A stretch of 64,000 bases of DNA from Streptomyces parvus (GCF_014648875.1 NZ_BMRY01000002.1:124001-188000), one strand, 5' to 3'; shown: positions 44,372 through 53,445, numbered from the stretch's first letter. Notes: generated by a model from the sequence alone, not told the origin. Numbers and translations: made by a program.

Positions 44372-46995
44372 CAGGATGCGGTCCCTTCGAGGGTGCGGAC
44401 GGCGAGGACGGGTCCGGACAGCAGTTCCAGATCCGGCTTGATCTGGTCCCTCTCCGGAATGAACCTCACCGAGGGGTCGGGGGCGTCGGGGGCGTTGACG
44501 AAGGTGACGAACCGGCGCAGCCGCTCCGGGTCGTTGATGGTCTCCGCCCACTCGTCGCGGTAGCCCGCGACATGATCGGCCATGAGCCGCTCCAGCTCCT
44601 CGCAGAGCCCCAGCGAATCGTGGACGACCACGTCCCGGACGTGGTCCAGGCCGCCGTCGATCCGCTCCAGCCAGGCGGAGGTGCGCTCAAGACGGTCGGC
44701 GGTACGGATGTAGAACATCAGGAACCGGTCGATGAGCCGCACCAGTTCGGCGTCGGAGAGGTCCTGGGCCAGCAGGTCCGCGTGGCGCGGGGTGGCCCCG
44801 CCGTTGCCGCCGACGTAAAGATTCCAGCCCTGGGCGGTGGCGATGATCCCGAAGTCCTTGCCCCGGGCCTCCGCGCACTCGCGGGCGCAGCCGGAGACCG
44901 CCGACTTCAGCTTGTGCGGGGAGCGCAGGCCCCGGTAGCGCAGCTCCAGGTCGATCGCCATCCTCACCGAGTCCTGCACGCCGTAGCGGCACCAGGTCTG
45001 CCCCACACAGGACTTGACCGTCCGCAGCGACTTCCCGTACGCGTGCCCGGACTCGAAGCCCGCGTCCACCAGCCGGGCCCAGATCAGCGGCAGTTGGTCG
45101 ACCCGGGCGCCGAAGAGGTCGATGCGCTGGCCGCCGGTGATCTTCGTGTAGAGGCCGAAGTCGCGGGCCACCTCACCGATGACGATGAGCTTCTCCGGGG
45201 TGATCTCACCGCCCGGGATGCGCGGCACGATCGAATACGACCCGTTGCGCTGGAGGTTGGCGAGGAAGTGGTCGTTGGTGTCCTGGAGCGCCGCCTGCTC
45301 GCCGTCCAGCACATAGCCGCTCGCGCCGACCGTGGGCGCCAGCGAGGCGATGACCGAGCCGACCGTCGGCTTGCAGACCTCGCAGCCGTCGCCGCCCCGC
45401 GCCTCCTCCCGGCCGTGCGAGTCGAGCAGTCCGGCGAACGAGGTGACCTCCAGGGTGCGGACGATCTCGTACAGCTCGCTGCGGCTGTACGGGAAGCAGC
45501 CGCACAGCCCCGAGTCCTCGGGCGGCGGCATCAGCTGCCCGATCACCTTGAGGCAACTGCCGCAGCCCGTACCGGCCTTGGTGCACTTCTTCACCTCGGG
45601 CAGCGTGGTGTGCTCGCAGATCGCGCCCTTGGTCACGTTGTGGCAGGAGCAGATCACCGCCTCGTCGGGCAGCGCGCCGGGGCCGAGCGCCACCGGGCCG
45701 CCGCCGGACCCGGCCGGCAGCACCAACTGCTCCGGGGCGACGGGCAGCACCGAGCCCGTCAGCGGCCGCAGCGTGCCGTACTGCTCCGCGTCCCCGACCA
45801 GCACCCCGCCCAGCAGGGTCCCGTCCGGACCCATCACCAGCTTCTTGTAGACCCCGGCGCGGGCGTCGGAGTACACGACGTCGAGTGAGCCCTCGGCCGC
45901 GCCGTGCGCGTCGCCGAACGAGGCCACGTCCACCCCGAGCAGCTTCAGCTTCGTCGACAGGTCCGCCCCCGTGAACGCGGCCCGCCCGCCCGCGACCACC
46001 TCGGCCGCCGTCCGGGCCATGTCGTAGCCCGGCGCGACCAGCCCGTACACCCGGCCGTCGGCGGTCAGCGCGCACTCGCCGATCGCGAACACCGCCGGGT
46101 CCGACGTCCGGCACTCCTCGTCCACGACGATCCCGCCACGCTCCCCGACCGCGAGGCCGCACTCCCGGGCCAGCTGGTCCCGGGGCCGAACGCCCGCCGA
46201 GAAGACCACCAGATCGACCGCGAGCGAGGACCCGTCGGAGAGGGACATCCCGGTCACCGCCCCGTCCTCGCCCGCGGTCACCTCCTGCGTACCGACACCC
46301 GTGTGGACGGTCAGGCCCATGTCCTGGATCGTCCGCAGCAGCGCCGCGCCCCCGCCCTCGTCCACCTGGACCGGCATCAGCCGGGGCGCGAACTCCACGA
46401 CATGGGTGGCCAGCCCGAGCCCCTTCAGCGCCCCGGCCGCCTCCAGACCCAGCAGCCCCCCGCCGACCACGGCACCGGTCGCCGCGCCCTTCGCGTACTC
46501 CTCGATCGCGAGCAGGTCCTCGATCGTCCGGTACACGAAGCAGCCCCGGGCGTCCTTCCCCGGCACCGGCGGCACGAAGGGGTACGAGCCCGTCGCCAGC
46601 ACCAGCGTGTCGTACGGGAACACCGCCCCGGACCGCGCGGTCACCGTCCGCCCCGCCCGGTCCACGGCCGTGGCCGGGTCGCCCACGTACAGCTCGATGC
46701 CGTGCCGGGCCATGAAGTCCGGCTCCACCAGCGAGAGGTCCTCGGGGCTCTGCCCGGCGAAGTACGAGGTGAGCCGCACCCGGTCGTAGGCCGGCCGGGG
46801 CTCCTCGCACAGCACGACGACCCGGGCGCCGCCGGCCGCCGGGGTCAGCCCGCGCTCGGCAAGGGACTCCAGGAACCGCTGGCCGACCATGCCGTGCCCG
46901 ACGACCACGATCGTCGGGACGGCGGTCTGCGCCTGGGTGTTCGGGGTGGTGTTCGAGGCGGCGGTGGTGCGCGGCTCGAAGGTGGGCTCCGGCAT
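44371..46995 (-). CDS. nirB: Nitrite reductase large subunit NirB
   Basis: This 874-residue cytoplasmic NAD(P)H-nitrite reductase makes ammonium. The N-terminal FAD/NAD domains (VVVGHGMVGQRFLESL, GGGLLGLEAAGALKGLGL) precede a BFD-like 2Fe-2S site (CSCHNVTKGAI ... CTKAGTGCGSCLK). The sirohaem/4Fe-4S domain has CVGQTWC and SGCARECAEARGKDFG. GGAGG lies before the ATG. A weak pair, GTTAC at 47046 and GTTTC at 47068, recalls GlnR half-sites but with wrong spacing, so GlnR control is not asserted. Confidence 0.95.
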   Translation of the reverse strand: MPEPTFEPRTTAASNTTPNTQAQTAVPTIVVVGHGMVGQRFLESLAERGLTPAAGGARVVVLCEEPRPAYDRVRLTSYFAGQSPEDLSLVEPDFMARHGIELYVGDPATAVDRAGRTVTARSGAVFPYDTLVLATGSYPFVPPVPGKDARGCFVYRTIEDLLAIEEYAKGAATGAVVGGGLLGLEAAGALKGLGLATHVVEFAPRLMPVQVDEGGGAALLRTIQDMGLTVHTGVGTQEVTAGEDGAVTGMSLSDGSSLAVDLVVFSAGVRPRDQLARECGLAVGERGGIVVDEECRTSDPAVFAIGECALTADGRVYGLVAPGYDMARTAAEVVAGGRAAFTGADLSTKLKLLGVDVASFGDAHGAAEGSLDVVYSDARAGVYKKLVMGPDGTLLGGVLVGDAEQYGTLRPLTGSVLPVAPEQLVLPAGSGGGPVALGPGALPDEAVICSCHNVTKGAICEHTTLPEVKKCTKAGTGCGSCLKVIGQLMPPPEDSGLCGCFPYSRSELYEIVRTLEVTSFAGLLDSHGREEARGGDGCEVCKPTVGSVIASLAPTVGASGYVLDGEQAALQDTNDHFLANLQRNGSYSIVPRIPGGEITPEKLIVIGEVARDFGLYTKITGGQRIDLFGARVDQLPLIWARLVDAGFESGHAYGKSLRTVKSCVGQTWCRYGVQDSVRMAIDLELRYRGLRSPHKLKSAVSGCARECAEARGKDFGIIATAQGWNLYVGGNGGATPRHADLLAQDLSDAELVRLIDRFLMFYIRTADRLERTSAWLERIDGGLDHVRDVVVHDSLGLCEELERLMADHVAGYRDEWAETINDPERLRRFVTFVNAPDAPDPSVRFIPERDQIKPDLELLSGPVLAVRTLEGTAS

Positions 46996-47162
46996 CTCAG
47001 TGGCCTCCGTCGGTTGTCCTCATGCCCCGAGCCTGGGCGGGAGGTGTTACCCGGCCGCATCCCGTCTGTTTCCCGGGCGGAACCTTGCGCTCAGCGACCG
47101 GGCGGGGGCCCTGTGAGGGACCGGGTGAGGAGGCGGACGCGACAGGCGTCTAATGTCGGCTC

Positions 47163-47954
47163 GTGCCTGACATATCCCTGACGACCCTGATCCTCCTCTG
47201 CCTCGCCGCGGCCGCCGCGGGCTGGATCGACGCGGTGGTCGGCGGTGGCGGACTGCTGCTCCTGCCGGCGCTGCTGCTCGGTCTGCCGCACGTACCGGCG
47301 GCGCATGTCCTCGGCACCAACAAGGCCGTCGCGATCGTCGGCACCTCGGGTGCGGCGGTGACCTTCCTGCGCAAAGCTCCGGTACGGGTGGGTCTTGCGG
47401 TGCGGATCGGGCTGATGGCGCTCGCCGGGTCGATGGCGGGGGCGTTCTTCGCCGCCGGGATCAGCAGCGAGGTGCTCCGCCCGGTGATCATGGTCGTGCT
47501 GCTGGGGGTGGCGGCCTTCGTGATGCTGCGCCCGTCCTTCGGCACGGCCGCGGCGGGCGACGGCACGGACCGGCCGGTGGCCCGGGGCCGGATCATCATG
47601 GCGATCGTGCTGGTCGGCGGTGGGATCGGCTTCTACGACGGACTGTTCGGGCCGGGCACCGGCACCTTCCTGGTATTGGCCCTGACCGCCGTGCTCCACC
47701 TCGACCTGGTGACCGCGTCGGCCACCGCGAAGATCGTCAACGTGTGCACCAACGCGGGGGCGCTCGCGATGTTCGCGTACCAGGGCAGTGTGCTGTGGCA
47801 GCTCGCCGCCGTGATGGCGCTCTTCAACCTGGCGGGCGGGATGATCGGGGCGAGGATGGCGCTGAGCCGGGGGAGCGGCTTCGTCCGGGCGGTGCTGCTG
47901 ACGGTGGTGTTCTCGCTGGTCGCCAAGCTCGGCTTCGACCAGTGGAACGCCTAG
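47163..47954 (+). CDS. TSUP family permease (TauE/SafE)
   Basis: This 263-residue membrane protein has about eight hydrophobic helices and two family repeats: GWIDAVVGGGGLLLLPALLLGLP with LGTNKAVAIVGT, and GFYDGLFGPGTGTFLVLAL with TASATAKIVN. TSUP proteins export sulfite, sulfonates or similar anions. GTG at 47163 is the start. It is divergent from nirBD. A role in nitrite or sulfite traffic is only inferred. Confidence 0.87.
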   Translation: MPDISLTTLILLCLAAAAAGWIDAVVGGGGLLLLPALLLGLPHVPAAHVLGTNKAVAIVGTSGAAVTFLRKAPVRVGLAVRIGLMALAGSMAGAFFAAGISSEVLRPVIMVVLLGVAAFVMLRPSFGTAAAGDGTDRPVARGRIIMAIVLVGGGIGFYDGLFGPGTGTFLVLALTAVLHLDLVTASATAKIVNVCTNAGALAMFAYQGSVLWQLAAVMALFNLAGGMIGARMALSRGSGFVRAVLLTVVFSLVAKLGFDQWNA

Positions 47955-47972
47955 CGGTCCCGGGCCGGGCGG

Positions 47973-48605
47973 TCAGCGCACGTCCGTGAGGTGCGCGTAC
48001 GCCACCACGTTGCCCTGGTAGCCGGTCTCCTTCGAGAAGCCGCCGCCGCAGGTGATCAGCCGGAGCGCGGCGTGCGGCGCGTCGCCGTAGACGCGCTGGT
48101 CGGGGAAGTCGTCGTTGTCGTAGACCTCGATGGCGTCGATCGAGAACACGGCCGTGTGCCCGTCCCTGCGGTCCACCTCGACCCGGGTCCCCTTGGTCAG
48201 GGCGCCCAGGGCGTAGAAGACGGACGGGCCTTCCGCGTTGTCCACGTGCCCCGCGACGATCGCGGTGCCTTTCGCGCCGGGCGGGACGCCGTCCTCGTAC
48301 CAGCCCGCGAGGTTGCGGTCCTCGTCCGGCGGTACGTCGAGGCTGCCGTCGGCGGCCAGCCCCAGCGGTGTCATCGGCGCGTCCACCTCGATCGTGGGGA
48401 TGCGGATACGGACCGGGTCGGAGGGGTCGAGCGGCTCGGCGACCGGGGAGCCGGGCTGCAGCTGGGGCCCGGCGGCGAAGGCCTGGGCGCTGGAGGGCTG
48501 CGGCGGGATCAGCTGGCCGCCGGGACCGTTCTGGATGAGCCAGATGCCGCACAGCACGGCGATGCCCACCAGCCAGCCCTTGGCCTTCTGCGCGCTCGGT
48601 GACAC
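47973..48605 (-). CDS. Class F sortase
   Basis: This 210-residue protein has an N-terminal signal-anchor (GWLVGIAVLCGIWLIQ). The catalytic domain has the active-site His in GTAIVAGHVDN, Cys in LRLITCGGGF, and a C-terminal strand VVAYAHL. The length and motifs fit class F/actinobacterial sortases. It lies immediately downstream of a secreted protein with a C-terminal membrane anchor on the same strand, a likely partner. The GTG at 48605 is used. Confidence 0.88.
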   Translation of the reverse strand: MSPSAQKAKGWLVGIAVLCGIWLIQNGPGGQLIPPQPSSAQAFAAGPQLQPGSPVAEPLDPSDPVRIRIPTIEVDAPMTPLGLAADGSLDVPPDEDRNLAGWYEDGVPPGAKGTAIVAGHVDNAEGPSVFYALGALTKGTRVEVDRRDGHTAVFSIDAIEVYDNDDFPDQRVYGDAPHAALRLITCGGGFSKETGYQGNVVAYAHLTDVR

Positions 48606-48777
48606 GGCGTCGTCCTCGGTCGGTGGTCCGGGGCGGGCGGGACGCGCTCGGGGACGCGCCCCGCCCGGTCGGAGGGGAAGCGGCGGTTCGGCTTCCTGTG
48701 GCGCCTTCGGAGGGTCTTCCCGTGGCGCCCGCGGATCGGCCGGCGCCTTCGGGAGGGCGCTTCGGGGCGCCCTCGGA

Positions 48778-49323
48778 TCAGCTTCCTTCGGCGCCCTCGG
48801 TGCGGCGGCGCAGCAGCCACAGTCCGCCGACGGCGGCCAGGCCGATCACGCCGACGCCGAGGGCGACCTGCGTGGAGTTCGGCTCGACGCTGCCGCCGAC
48901 CCCGGTCCGCACATGGCCGGACGGGCGGTCGTGGATGGGCTTCTCGTGCTTGCCGCCGCCGATCACCTTGAGGTCGCCGACCGCGTCCTTGCCGTTGTCG
49001 CAGGAGACGACGATCTCGTAGACGCCGGGTCGGGTGTCGTGCGGCACGGTGAACTGGCCGACCAGGACCTCCTTGTGGGTGCCGGGGCGCATCTCGAAGT
49101 CCCCGGCGTCCAGCTCGTTCGCGTCGCCGATGCCCGAGCCCTTCTTGCCGCAGGCGGTGGTGTTCACGGTGATGGTGGCGCCGGGGGGTGCGGTCGCCGG
49201 GGTGATCTCCAGGCGGCCGAAGTCACCCGCGTACGCGGACGGAGCGGCGGCGGTGAGACCGAACGCGATGACGGTGAACGCGGCACCGACGGTGCCGGTC
49301 ACGAGGCGGGCGGGACTGCGCAT
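48778..49323 (-). CDS. Secreted surface protein with C-terminal anchor
   Basis: This 181-residue protein has a Sec signal (MRSPARLVTGTVGAAFTVIA ... SAYA-GD) and an Ig-like beta domain with two Cys (TTACGKKG, VVSCDNGK) that may form a disulfide. It then has a Gly/Ser linker, a hydrophobic helix (ALGVGVIGLAAVGGLWLL) and an RRR tail. It has no LPXTG; EPNSTQ precedes the helix. It sits ahead of the class F sortase gene, so it may be a sortase substrate with an unusual sorting site or simply membrane-anchored. Confidence 0.7.
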   Translation of the reverse strand: MRSPARLVTGTVGAAFTVIAFGLTAAAPSAYAGDFGRLEITPATAPPGATITVNTTACGKKGSGIGDANELDAGDFEMRPGTHKEVLVGQFTVPHDTRPGVYEIVVSCDNGKDAVGDLKVIGGGKHEKPIHDRPSGHVRTGVGGSVEPNSTQVALGVGVIGLAAVGGLWLLRRRTEGAEGS

Positions 49324-49707
49324 GGGGATCCTCCGGGCAGACGGCGCGAGCGGGTGTGTCCTGCCCCCGAGCCAACGGGGGAGCGGCCCGTCACGCCTTC
49401 TGACGCGGGATCAGCTTTCACTCGTACGGACCGGCGCGGCACCCTTGCCGGAATGGATCACCGCAGGTCGCGGCGGTGCGGCTGGGCCGTTCGGTCCGTG
49501 CTGTCGTGCCCGGTGCCGATCGGGTGAGGCGCGCATTTCGAATGTGACGCAGGTCACATGTATGGCCTCGTGGTCCCCGGGCACACGCAAGACACCCCCC
49601 ACGGGACGGATCCCCGCCCCCCACGGCACCCGCCCCCACCGGTCCACCCCCCCCGGGACCGGTGGGGGCGGTGTCGGATCCGCCTCCGGCCGGCCGTCCC
49701 CCCGGGA
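49324..49707. other. Intergenic region, no gene seen
   Basis: Apart from the hairpin at 49631-49670 I see no gene or repeat in this stretch. It is the promoter side of the surface protein gene and the terminator side of the DUF5990-like gene. The first 200 bp should hold the promoter for the leftward operon. Confidence 0.5.
49631..49670 (-). terminator. Terminator of DUF5990-like gene
   Basis: A perfect 15-bp stem (49631-49645 with 49656-49670) has a 10-nt loop and lies 37 bases beyond the stop of the leftward gene at 49708. Confidence 0.8.
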
Positions 49708-50169
49708 TCACGCCCCGCCCGTGGCGCTCCAGACGATCTGCGGCGGACGCACCCGGGCGCACAGCGGCTGCCCCTTGGCGTCGGTGAGCCCGAGCCGCCC
49801 GGTGAGACGCCCGGAGCGCGCGGCGGCGGCGAGCACGTCCGGATCGATGTCGCTGAACATCAGCTTCGCGCGCCGGAACATGGTGAAGACCCCGGCGTCG
49901 TCCACCGTGCCCCACGACAGATAGACGAACCGTCCGCCCAGCCGGTTCTGGACGTACGGCCCCGACACCTCGACCCCGTCCTCCGTCACGGTGGCCGTGC
50001 AGTCGAGCACCCAGGACGCGGAGGGGGCGTCCCCGGGGTGCAGGCCGAGCAGCTCGCCCGGCCGGTCCTTGCGCTGGACGCCGACATGGATGTTCTCGTA
50101 GCCGGGAAAGTCGCTGTCCGGGCCGCAGGCGCGGCCGGGGAGGGCCGAGGCCTCGATATGGATCTGCAT
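49708..50169 (-). CDS. DUF5990 family protein
   Basis: This 153-residue protein starts MQIHIEASALPGRACGPD and includes NIHVGVQRKDRPGELLGLHPGD, GPYVQNRLGGRFVYLSWGTVDDAGVFTMFRRAKLM and ARVRPPQIVWSATG, matching the DUF5990 pattern seen in Streptomyces. ATG at 50169 opens the conserved start; the frame is open to 50187. The function is unknown. It follows the class IV aminotransferase gene on the same strand by 46 bp, so the two may be one operon. Confidence 0.72.
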   Translation of the reverse strand: MQIHIEASALPGRACGPDSDFPGYENIHVGVQRKDRPGELLGLHPGDAPSASWVLDCTATVTEDGVEVSGPYVQNRLGGRFVYLSWGTVDDAGVFTMFRRAKLMFSDIDPDVLAAAARSGRLTGRLGLTDAKGQPLCARVRPPQIVWSATGGA

Positions 50170-50215
50170 GCCCCCATGGTCCGGCACGACCGGGCACGGC
50201 GGCTCCCGCCGGTCG

Positions 50216-51019
50216 TTACAAGGCGTCCTCCGGAGCGCTGTCGTACACCGCGCCCAGGTCCTTCATCAGCTCCTCGTCCACCGCGAACACGGTGTCGTCG
50301 ATCCGCCGCACCGGTGCGATGCCCTGCGAGTTGCAGACGAAGGCGGCGGAGAAGCGGCCCACCCCGTCCGGCCCGGCCAGCGTCACCGGACGGCGGACCG
50401 ACGGCCGTCCGGCCCGCTCCAGGCCCTGTTCCAGCAGGGCCATCGTGATGCCGGTCAGCGCCGGGGCGTCGGGCCACACCACCGAGTCTCCGTCCCGGAA
50501 ACCGATGTTGGTCACCGCCCCCTCGGTCACCACGCCGCCCGGCGCGGTCAGCAGCGCGTCGTCGAACCCCGCCCGCTCCGCCAGCACCCCGTAGTACGTC
50601 TGCCCGAACTCGCCGGGCCGCTTGATGTGCGGGGCGGTGCGCGCGTACGGCACCGACATCAGGCTCCGCGCCCCGGACGGCATGACGGCGGGCTCCCGGA
50701 CCGTCACCATCAGGGTCGTACGCGTCGCCCCGGGCGGCTGATAGGCGTTCACCCGCACCGAGGCGTCCCGCCGCCCCGCCCCGTCGAGGGCGTGCCGGAT
50801 CAGCTCCCGCACCCGCTCACCGTCCAGCGGCAGGCCGAACAGCTCCCGGTTCGCGGCGTCCAGCCGCGCGAGGTGCAGACCCAGGCCCCGCGCCCGGCCG
50901 TCCCGCACCTGGAGTGCGGTGAAGTGACCGAAGCCGTACAGGACGGGGATCCGCAGGGTCTCCTCGGTGGCCGGACGGCCGTCGAACTCGATGTGGGGCG
51001 CGGGCGGCTGCGTCGTCAT
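50216..51019 (-). CDS. Class IV aminotransferase
   Basis: This 267-residue PLP enzyme belongs to the fold-type IV group with branched-chain aminotransferases and aminodeoxychorismate lyase. PHIKRPGEFGQTYYGV holds the PLP lysine, and the phosphate-binding region is GGVVTEGAVTNIGFRDG with ALTGITMALLEQGLE. Substrate specificity is not readable. The ATG at 51019 faces the SoxR-controlled gene, sharing its promoter region. Confidence 0.85.
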   Translation of the reverse strand: MTTQPPAPHIEFDGRPATEETLRIPVLYGFGHFTALQVRDGRARGLGLHLARLDAANRELFGLPLDGERVRELIRHALDGAGRRDASVRVNAYQPPGATRTTLMVTVREPAVMPSGARSLMSVPYARTAPHIKRPGEFGQTYYGVLAERAGFDDALLTAPGGVVTEGAVTNIGFRDGDSVVWPDAPALTGITMALLEQGLERAGRPSVRRPVTLAGPDGVGRFSAAFVCNSQGIAPVRRIDDTVFAVDEELMKDLGAVYDSAPEDAL

Positions 51020-51054
51020 GCGGCCACCGTAGACGGCGCACGCCGGGACGGGGC

Positions 51055-51085
51055 TTGACCTCAACCACGGTTGAGGCTGAAAGGT
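51055..51085 (+). promoter_or_regulatory. SoxR box in promoter of FMN reductase gene
   Basis: CCTCAACC-AC-GGTTGAGG (51059-51076) is a perfect 18-bp repeat matching the Streptomyces SoxR site. TTGACC (51055-51060) overlaps its left end and AAAGGT (51080-51085) is 19 bp on, the long spacer that MerR-family activators bend. Confidence 0.85.
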
Positions 51086-51092
51086 CGACCCC

Positions 51093-51719
51093 ATGGACAC
51101 CACAGCCGCATCCACGCAGCCCACCGCATCCACACAGCCCGCCGCCCCCCTCAAGGTCGCCGTCATCCTCGGCAGCAACCGCGACGGCCGGTTCGGCCCC
51201 GTCATCGCCGACTGGTTCCTGGCCCGCGCGGCCGGACACCCCGGCATCGAGACCGACCTGATCGACGTCGCCGAGGCCGACCTGCCCCCCCGGATCACCT
51301 TCAGCCCCGGACCGGAGGAGGCGGCGCGGCTCGCGGCGGTCTCCGAACGGCTCGCGGCGGCCGACGCCTTCGTCGTCCTCACCCCCGAGTACAACCACTC
51401 GTTCCCCGCACCGCTGAAGACCCTCATCGACTGGCACAACGCCGAATGGCAGGCCAAACCCGTCGCCTTCGTGTCGTACGGCGGCATCTCCGGCGGGCTG
51501 CGCGCCGTCGAACAGCTCCGGCAGGTCTTCGCCGAGCTGCACACCGTCACCGTCCGCGACACCGTGTCCTTCCACAACGCGGGCGCCCTCTTCGACGACG
51601 AAGGGCGCCACCGGGACCCGGGCCCCGCCGACGCGGCCGCGAAGGTCATGCTGGACCAGGTGGTGTGGTGGGGCACCGCCCTGCGCGACGCCAGAAACGC
51701 CCGTCCGTACGGCGCCTGA
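51093..51719 (+). CDS. NAD(P)H-dependent FMN reductase
   Basis: This 208-residue flavodoxin-like reductase has VAVILGSNRDGRFGPVIADWF (phosphate-binding loop), LTPEYNHSFPAPLKTLIDW and SYGGISGGLRAVEQLR. The ATG is used, with GAAAGG before it. In S. coelicolor the SoxR regulon includes such a reductase (SCO2478, from memory), and the SoxR box immediately upstream supports induction by redox-active compounds. Confidence 0.92.
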   Translation: MDTTAASTQPTASTQPAAPLKVAVILGSNRDGRFGPVIADWFLARAAGHPGIETDLIDVAEADLPPRITFSPGPEEAARLAAVSERLAAADAFVVLTPEYNHSFPAPLKTLIDWHNAEWQAKPVAFVSYGGISGGLRAVEQLRQVFAELHTVTVRDTVSFHNAGALFDDEGRHRDPGPADAAAKVMLDQVVWWGTALRDARNARPYGA

Positions 51720-51804
51720 CGCCCAGGGGGCCGACAATCGCATCGAAGGCCCACACGCAGAGCACCCGCCGTAGTCCGCATTCCGCATCCCGAGGAGACC
51801 GACG

Positions 51805-52146
51805 ATGACAGCGCCGCCGGCATGGCTGACCGTCCTGACCACGACCGACAGCGAGGCCAAGGCCCACGCCCTGGCCCAGTCGGCGGTGGAGGCCAGGCTG
51901 GCGGCCTGCGCGCAGATCTCCGCCCCCGTCACCTCCGTCTACCGCTGGCAGAACGCCATCGAGACGACCGAGGAATGGCAGGTGCTCTTCAAGACGGCGG
52001 CGGAGCGTTACGACGAACTGGAGGAACACATCCAGCGGGAACACGACTACGACACGCCGGAGATCATCGCCCTGCCGATCATCCGGGGCAGCGCCCGCTA
52101 CCTCGGCTGGGTGACGGCGGAGACGGCGCCCCCGGCAGCCCTGTGA
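51805..52146 (+). CDS. cutA: Divalent-cation tolerance protein CutA
   Basis: This 113-residue protein has the CutA1 fold: WLTVLTTTDSEAKAHALAQ, AACAQISAPVTSVYRWQNAIE (the signature segment), EEWQVLFKTAAERYDELEEHI and DTPEIIALPI. GAGGAG lies ahead of the ATG. CutA trimers are linked to copper tolerance. The next gene starts at its stop. Confidence 0.93.
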   Translation: MTAPPAWLTVLTTTDSEAKAHALAQSAVEARLAACAQISAPVTSVYRWQNAIETTEEWQVLFKTAAERYDELEEHIQREHDYDTPEIIALPIIRGSARYLGWVTAETAPPAAL

Positions 52147-52157
52147 CGGCGGCGGCC

Positions 52158-52625
52158 ATGACCACTCCCGCCCCGGGCGGCGGCCCCTCCGACGCCGAAC
52201 TGCCCTTCTTCGTGTACGGGACGCTCCTGCCGGGCGAACCCAACCACGACCTGTTCCTCCGGGGCCGTACGACGGGGGAGCGCCCGGCCGTGCTGCCCCG
52301 GGCCCTGCTCTACGAAGGCCCCGGCTACCCGTACGCCATCGAGGGCCACGGCCGCGTCCACGGCACCCTGCTCGTCGCCGCGCCCGGGATCTACGGGGAA
52401 CTGCTCGGGCTGCTGGACCACCTGGAGGAGTTCCTCGGCCCCGGCCACCCGCGCAACCTGTACGAACGCGTCGTCCGCGAGGTGGAACTGCCGGGCCCGG
52501 ACGGGGGCTCCGTACGGGCCTGGGTCTACCTCGCCGCCACCGCCGTCACCCGATCGCTGCGGACCGGCGGCGTCCTCATCCCCGGGGGGCGGTGGACCAC
52601 CGGACGCACCCCGGGCGGCTCCTGA
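52158..52625 (+). CDS. Gamma-glutamylcyclotransferase-like protein
   Basis: This 155-residue protein of the GGCT/YtfP fold starts LPFFVYGTLLPGEPNH, the conserved YGSL-like glutamyl-binding loop. It continues with YPYAIEGHGRVHGTLL, LDHLEEF and a WVYLAA strand. The Glu of the catalytic site is probably in DHLEEF. ATG at 52158 is taken; GTG at 52143 overlaps the cutA stop (GTGA) and is possible. Confidence 0.85.
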   Translation: MTTPAPGGGPSDAELPFFVYGTLLPGEPNHDLFLRGRTTGERPAVLPRALLYEGPGYPYAIEGHGRVHGTLLVAAPGIYGELLGLLDHLEEFLGPGHPRNLYERVVREVELPGPDGGSVRAWVYLAATAVTRSLRTGGVLIPGGRWTTGRTPGGS

Positions 52626-52654
52626 GGGTGCCCGGGGCCTGCCCCGGGGTTCAC

Positions 52655-52692
52655 CCGCCCGGAGCACGGCCGGTGCCGCGCTCCGGGCGGGC
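52655..52692. terminator. Terminator between convergent genes
   Basis: A perfect 12-bp stem (52655-52666 with 52681-52692) and a 14-nt loop lie between the GGCT gene and the SanA-like gene. Confidence 0.75.
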
Positions 52693-52695
52693 CCG

Positions 52696-53445
52696 TCAGC
52701 CCGCCCCGGCCGCCAGCGCCTCCGCCACGCCCGGCTCCTCGGGCCCCAGGAAGCGCGGGTCGGGCCGGAGCAGGGCGTCCAGGGCCGCCTTGCCCGAGGC
52801 GGCCAGCTCCCGGACGCCGCCGTAGTACCAGACGGAATCCCGTGGTTCGTCGACCCCGACGCCGTACGCGTCGATCCCGGCCGACCGGCACAGCGTGACC
52901 GCCCGGTGGATGTGGAAGCCCTGGCTCACCAGCACCGCCCGGTCGACGCCGAAGATCTTCTTGGCCCGGACGCAGGAGTCCCAGGAGTCGAATCCGGCGT
53001 AGTCGCTCACGATCCTCTCGTCGGGCACCCCGCGCCCGGTGAGATACGTGCGCATCGCGTCCGGCTCGTCGTACTCCACCCGGCTGTTGTCCCCGGTGAC
53101 GAGGACGACCTTGACCTTCCCGGTGCGGTACAGCTCGGCCGCCGCGTCCAGCCGGTGCGCGAGATACGGGGTCGGCCGGCCGTTCCACAGCCCGGCCCCG
53201 AACACCACGGCGACCTCCCGCACCGGTGCGTCGGCCGCCGTCCCCACCCGGTCACCCGCCTCCAGCCGCATCCAGGTCGCGGGCACGAGCGCCAGCACAC
53301 AGGCGACCATCAGCCCCTGCACCAGACGCCGTTGCCCCCGCCGGGTACGCGGCAGCCGCAGCCGGGCCGGCCACCGGACCTCCTTCAGCCGCCACCCGAG
53401 CCGCTTCCGTCTCTCCCCGCTCTTCCCACGCACCGCAACCCCCAC
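52696..53445 (-). CDS. SanA/YdcF-like DUF218 membrane protein
   Basis: This 249-residue protein has one N-terminal helix (RLVQGLMVACVLALVPATWM) after a basic leader. The DUF218 domain follows: AVVFGAGLWNGRPTPYLAHRLDAAAELYRTGKV, VLVTGDNSRVEYDEPDAMRTYL, FDSWDSCVRAKKIF and VLVSQGFHIHRAVTLCRSAG. SanA-type proteins affect envelope permeability to vancomycin-like compounds. GTG at 53445 has GGAGGAG upstream. Confidence 0.85.
   Translation of the reverse strand: MGVAVRGKSGERRKRLGWRLKEVRWPARLRLPRTRRGQRRLVQGLMVACVLALVPATWMRLEAGDRVGTAADAPVREVAVVFGAGLWNGRPTPYLAHRLDAAAELYRTGKVKVVLVTGDNSRVEYDEPDAMRTYLTGRGVPDERIVSDYAGFDSWDSCVRAKKIFGVDRAVLVSQGFHIHRAVTLCRSAGIDAYGVGVDEPRDSVWYYGGVRELAASGKAALDALLRPDPRFLGPEEPGVAEALAAGAG

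Noticed and set aside
47046..47072. GlnR box upstream of nirB
   Set aside because: The half-sites GTTAC and GTTTC occur, but 22 bp apart in an order that does not fit the 11-bp repeat expected of GlnR.
48606..48777. Repeated GGCGCC-type units upstream of the sortase as a regulatory array
   Set aside because: The motifs are irregular in spacing and typical of GC-rich spacer sequence.
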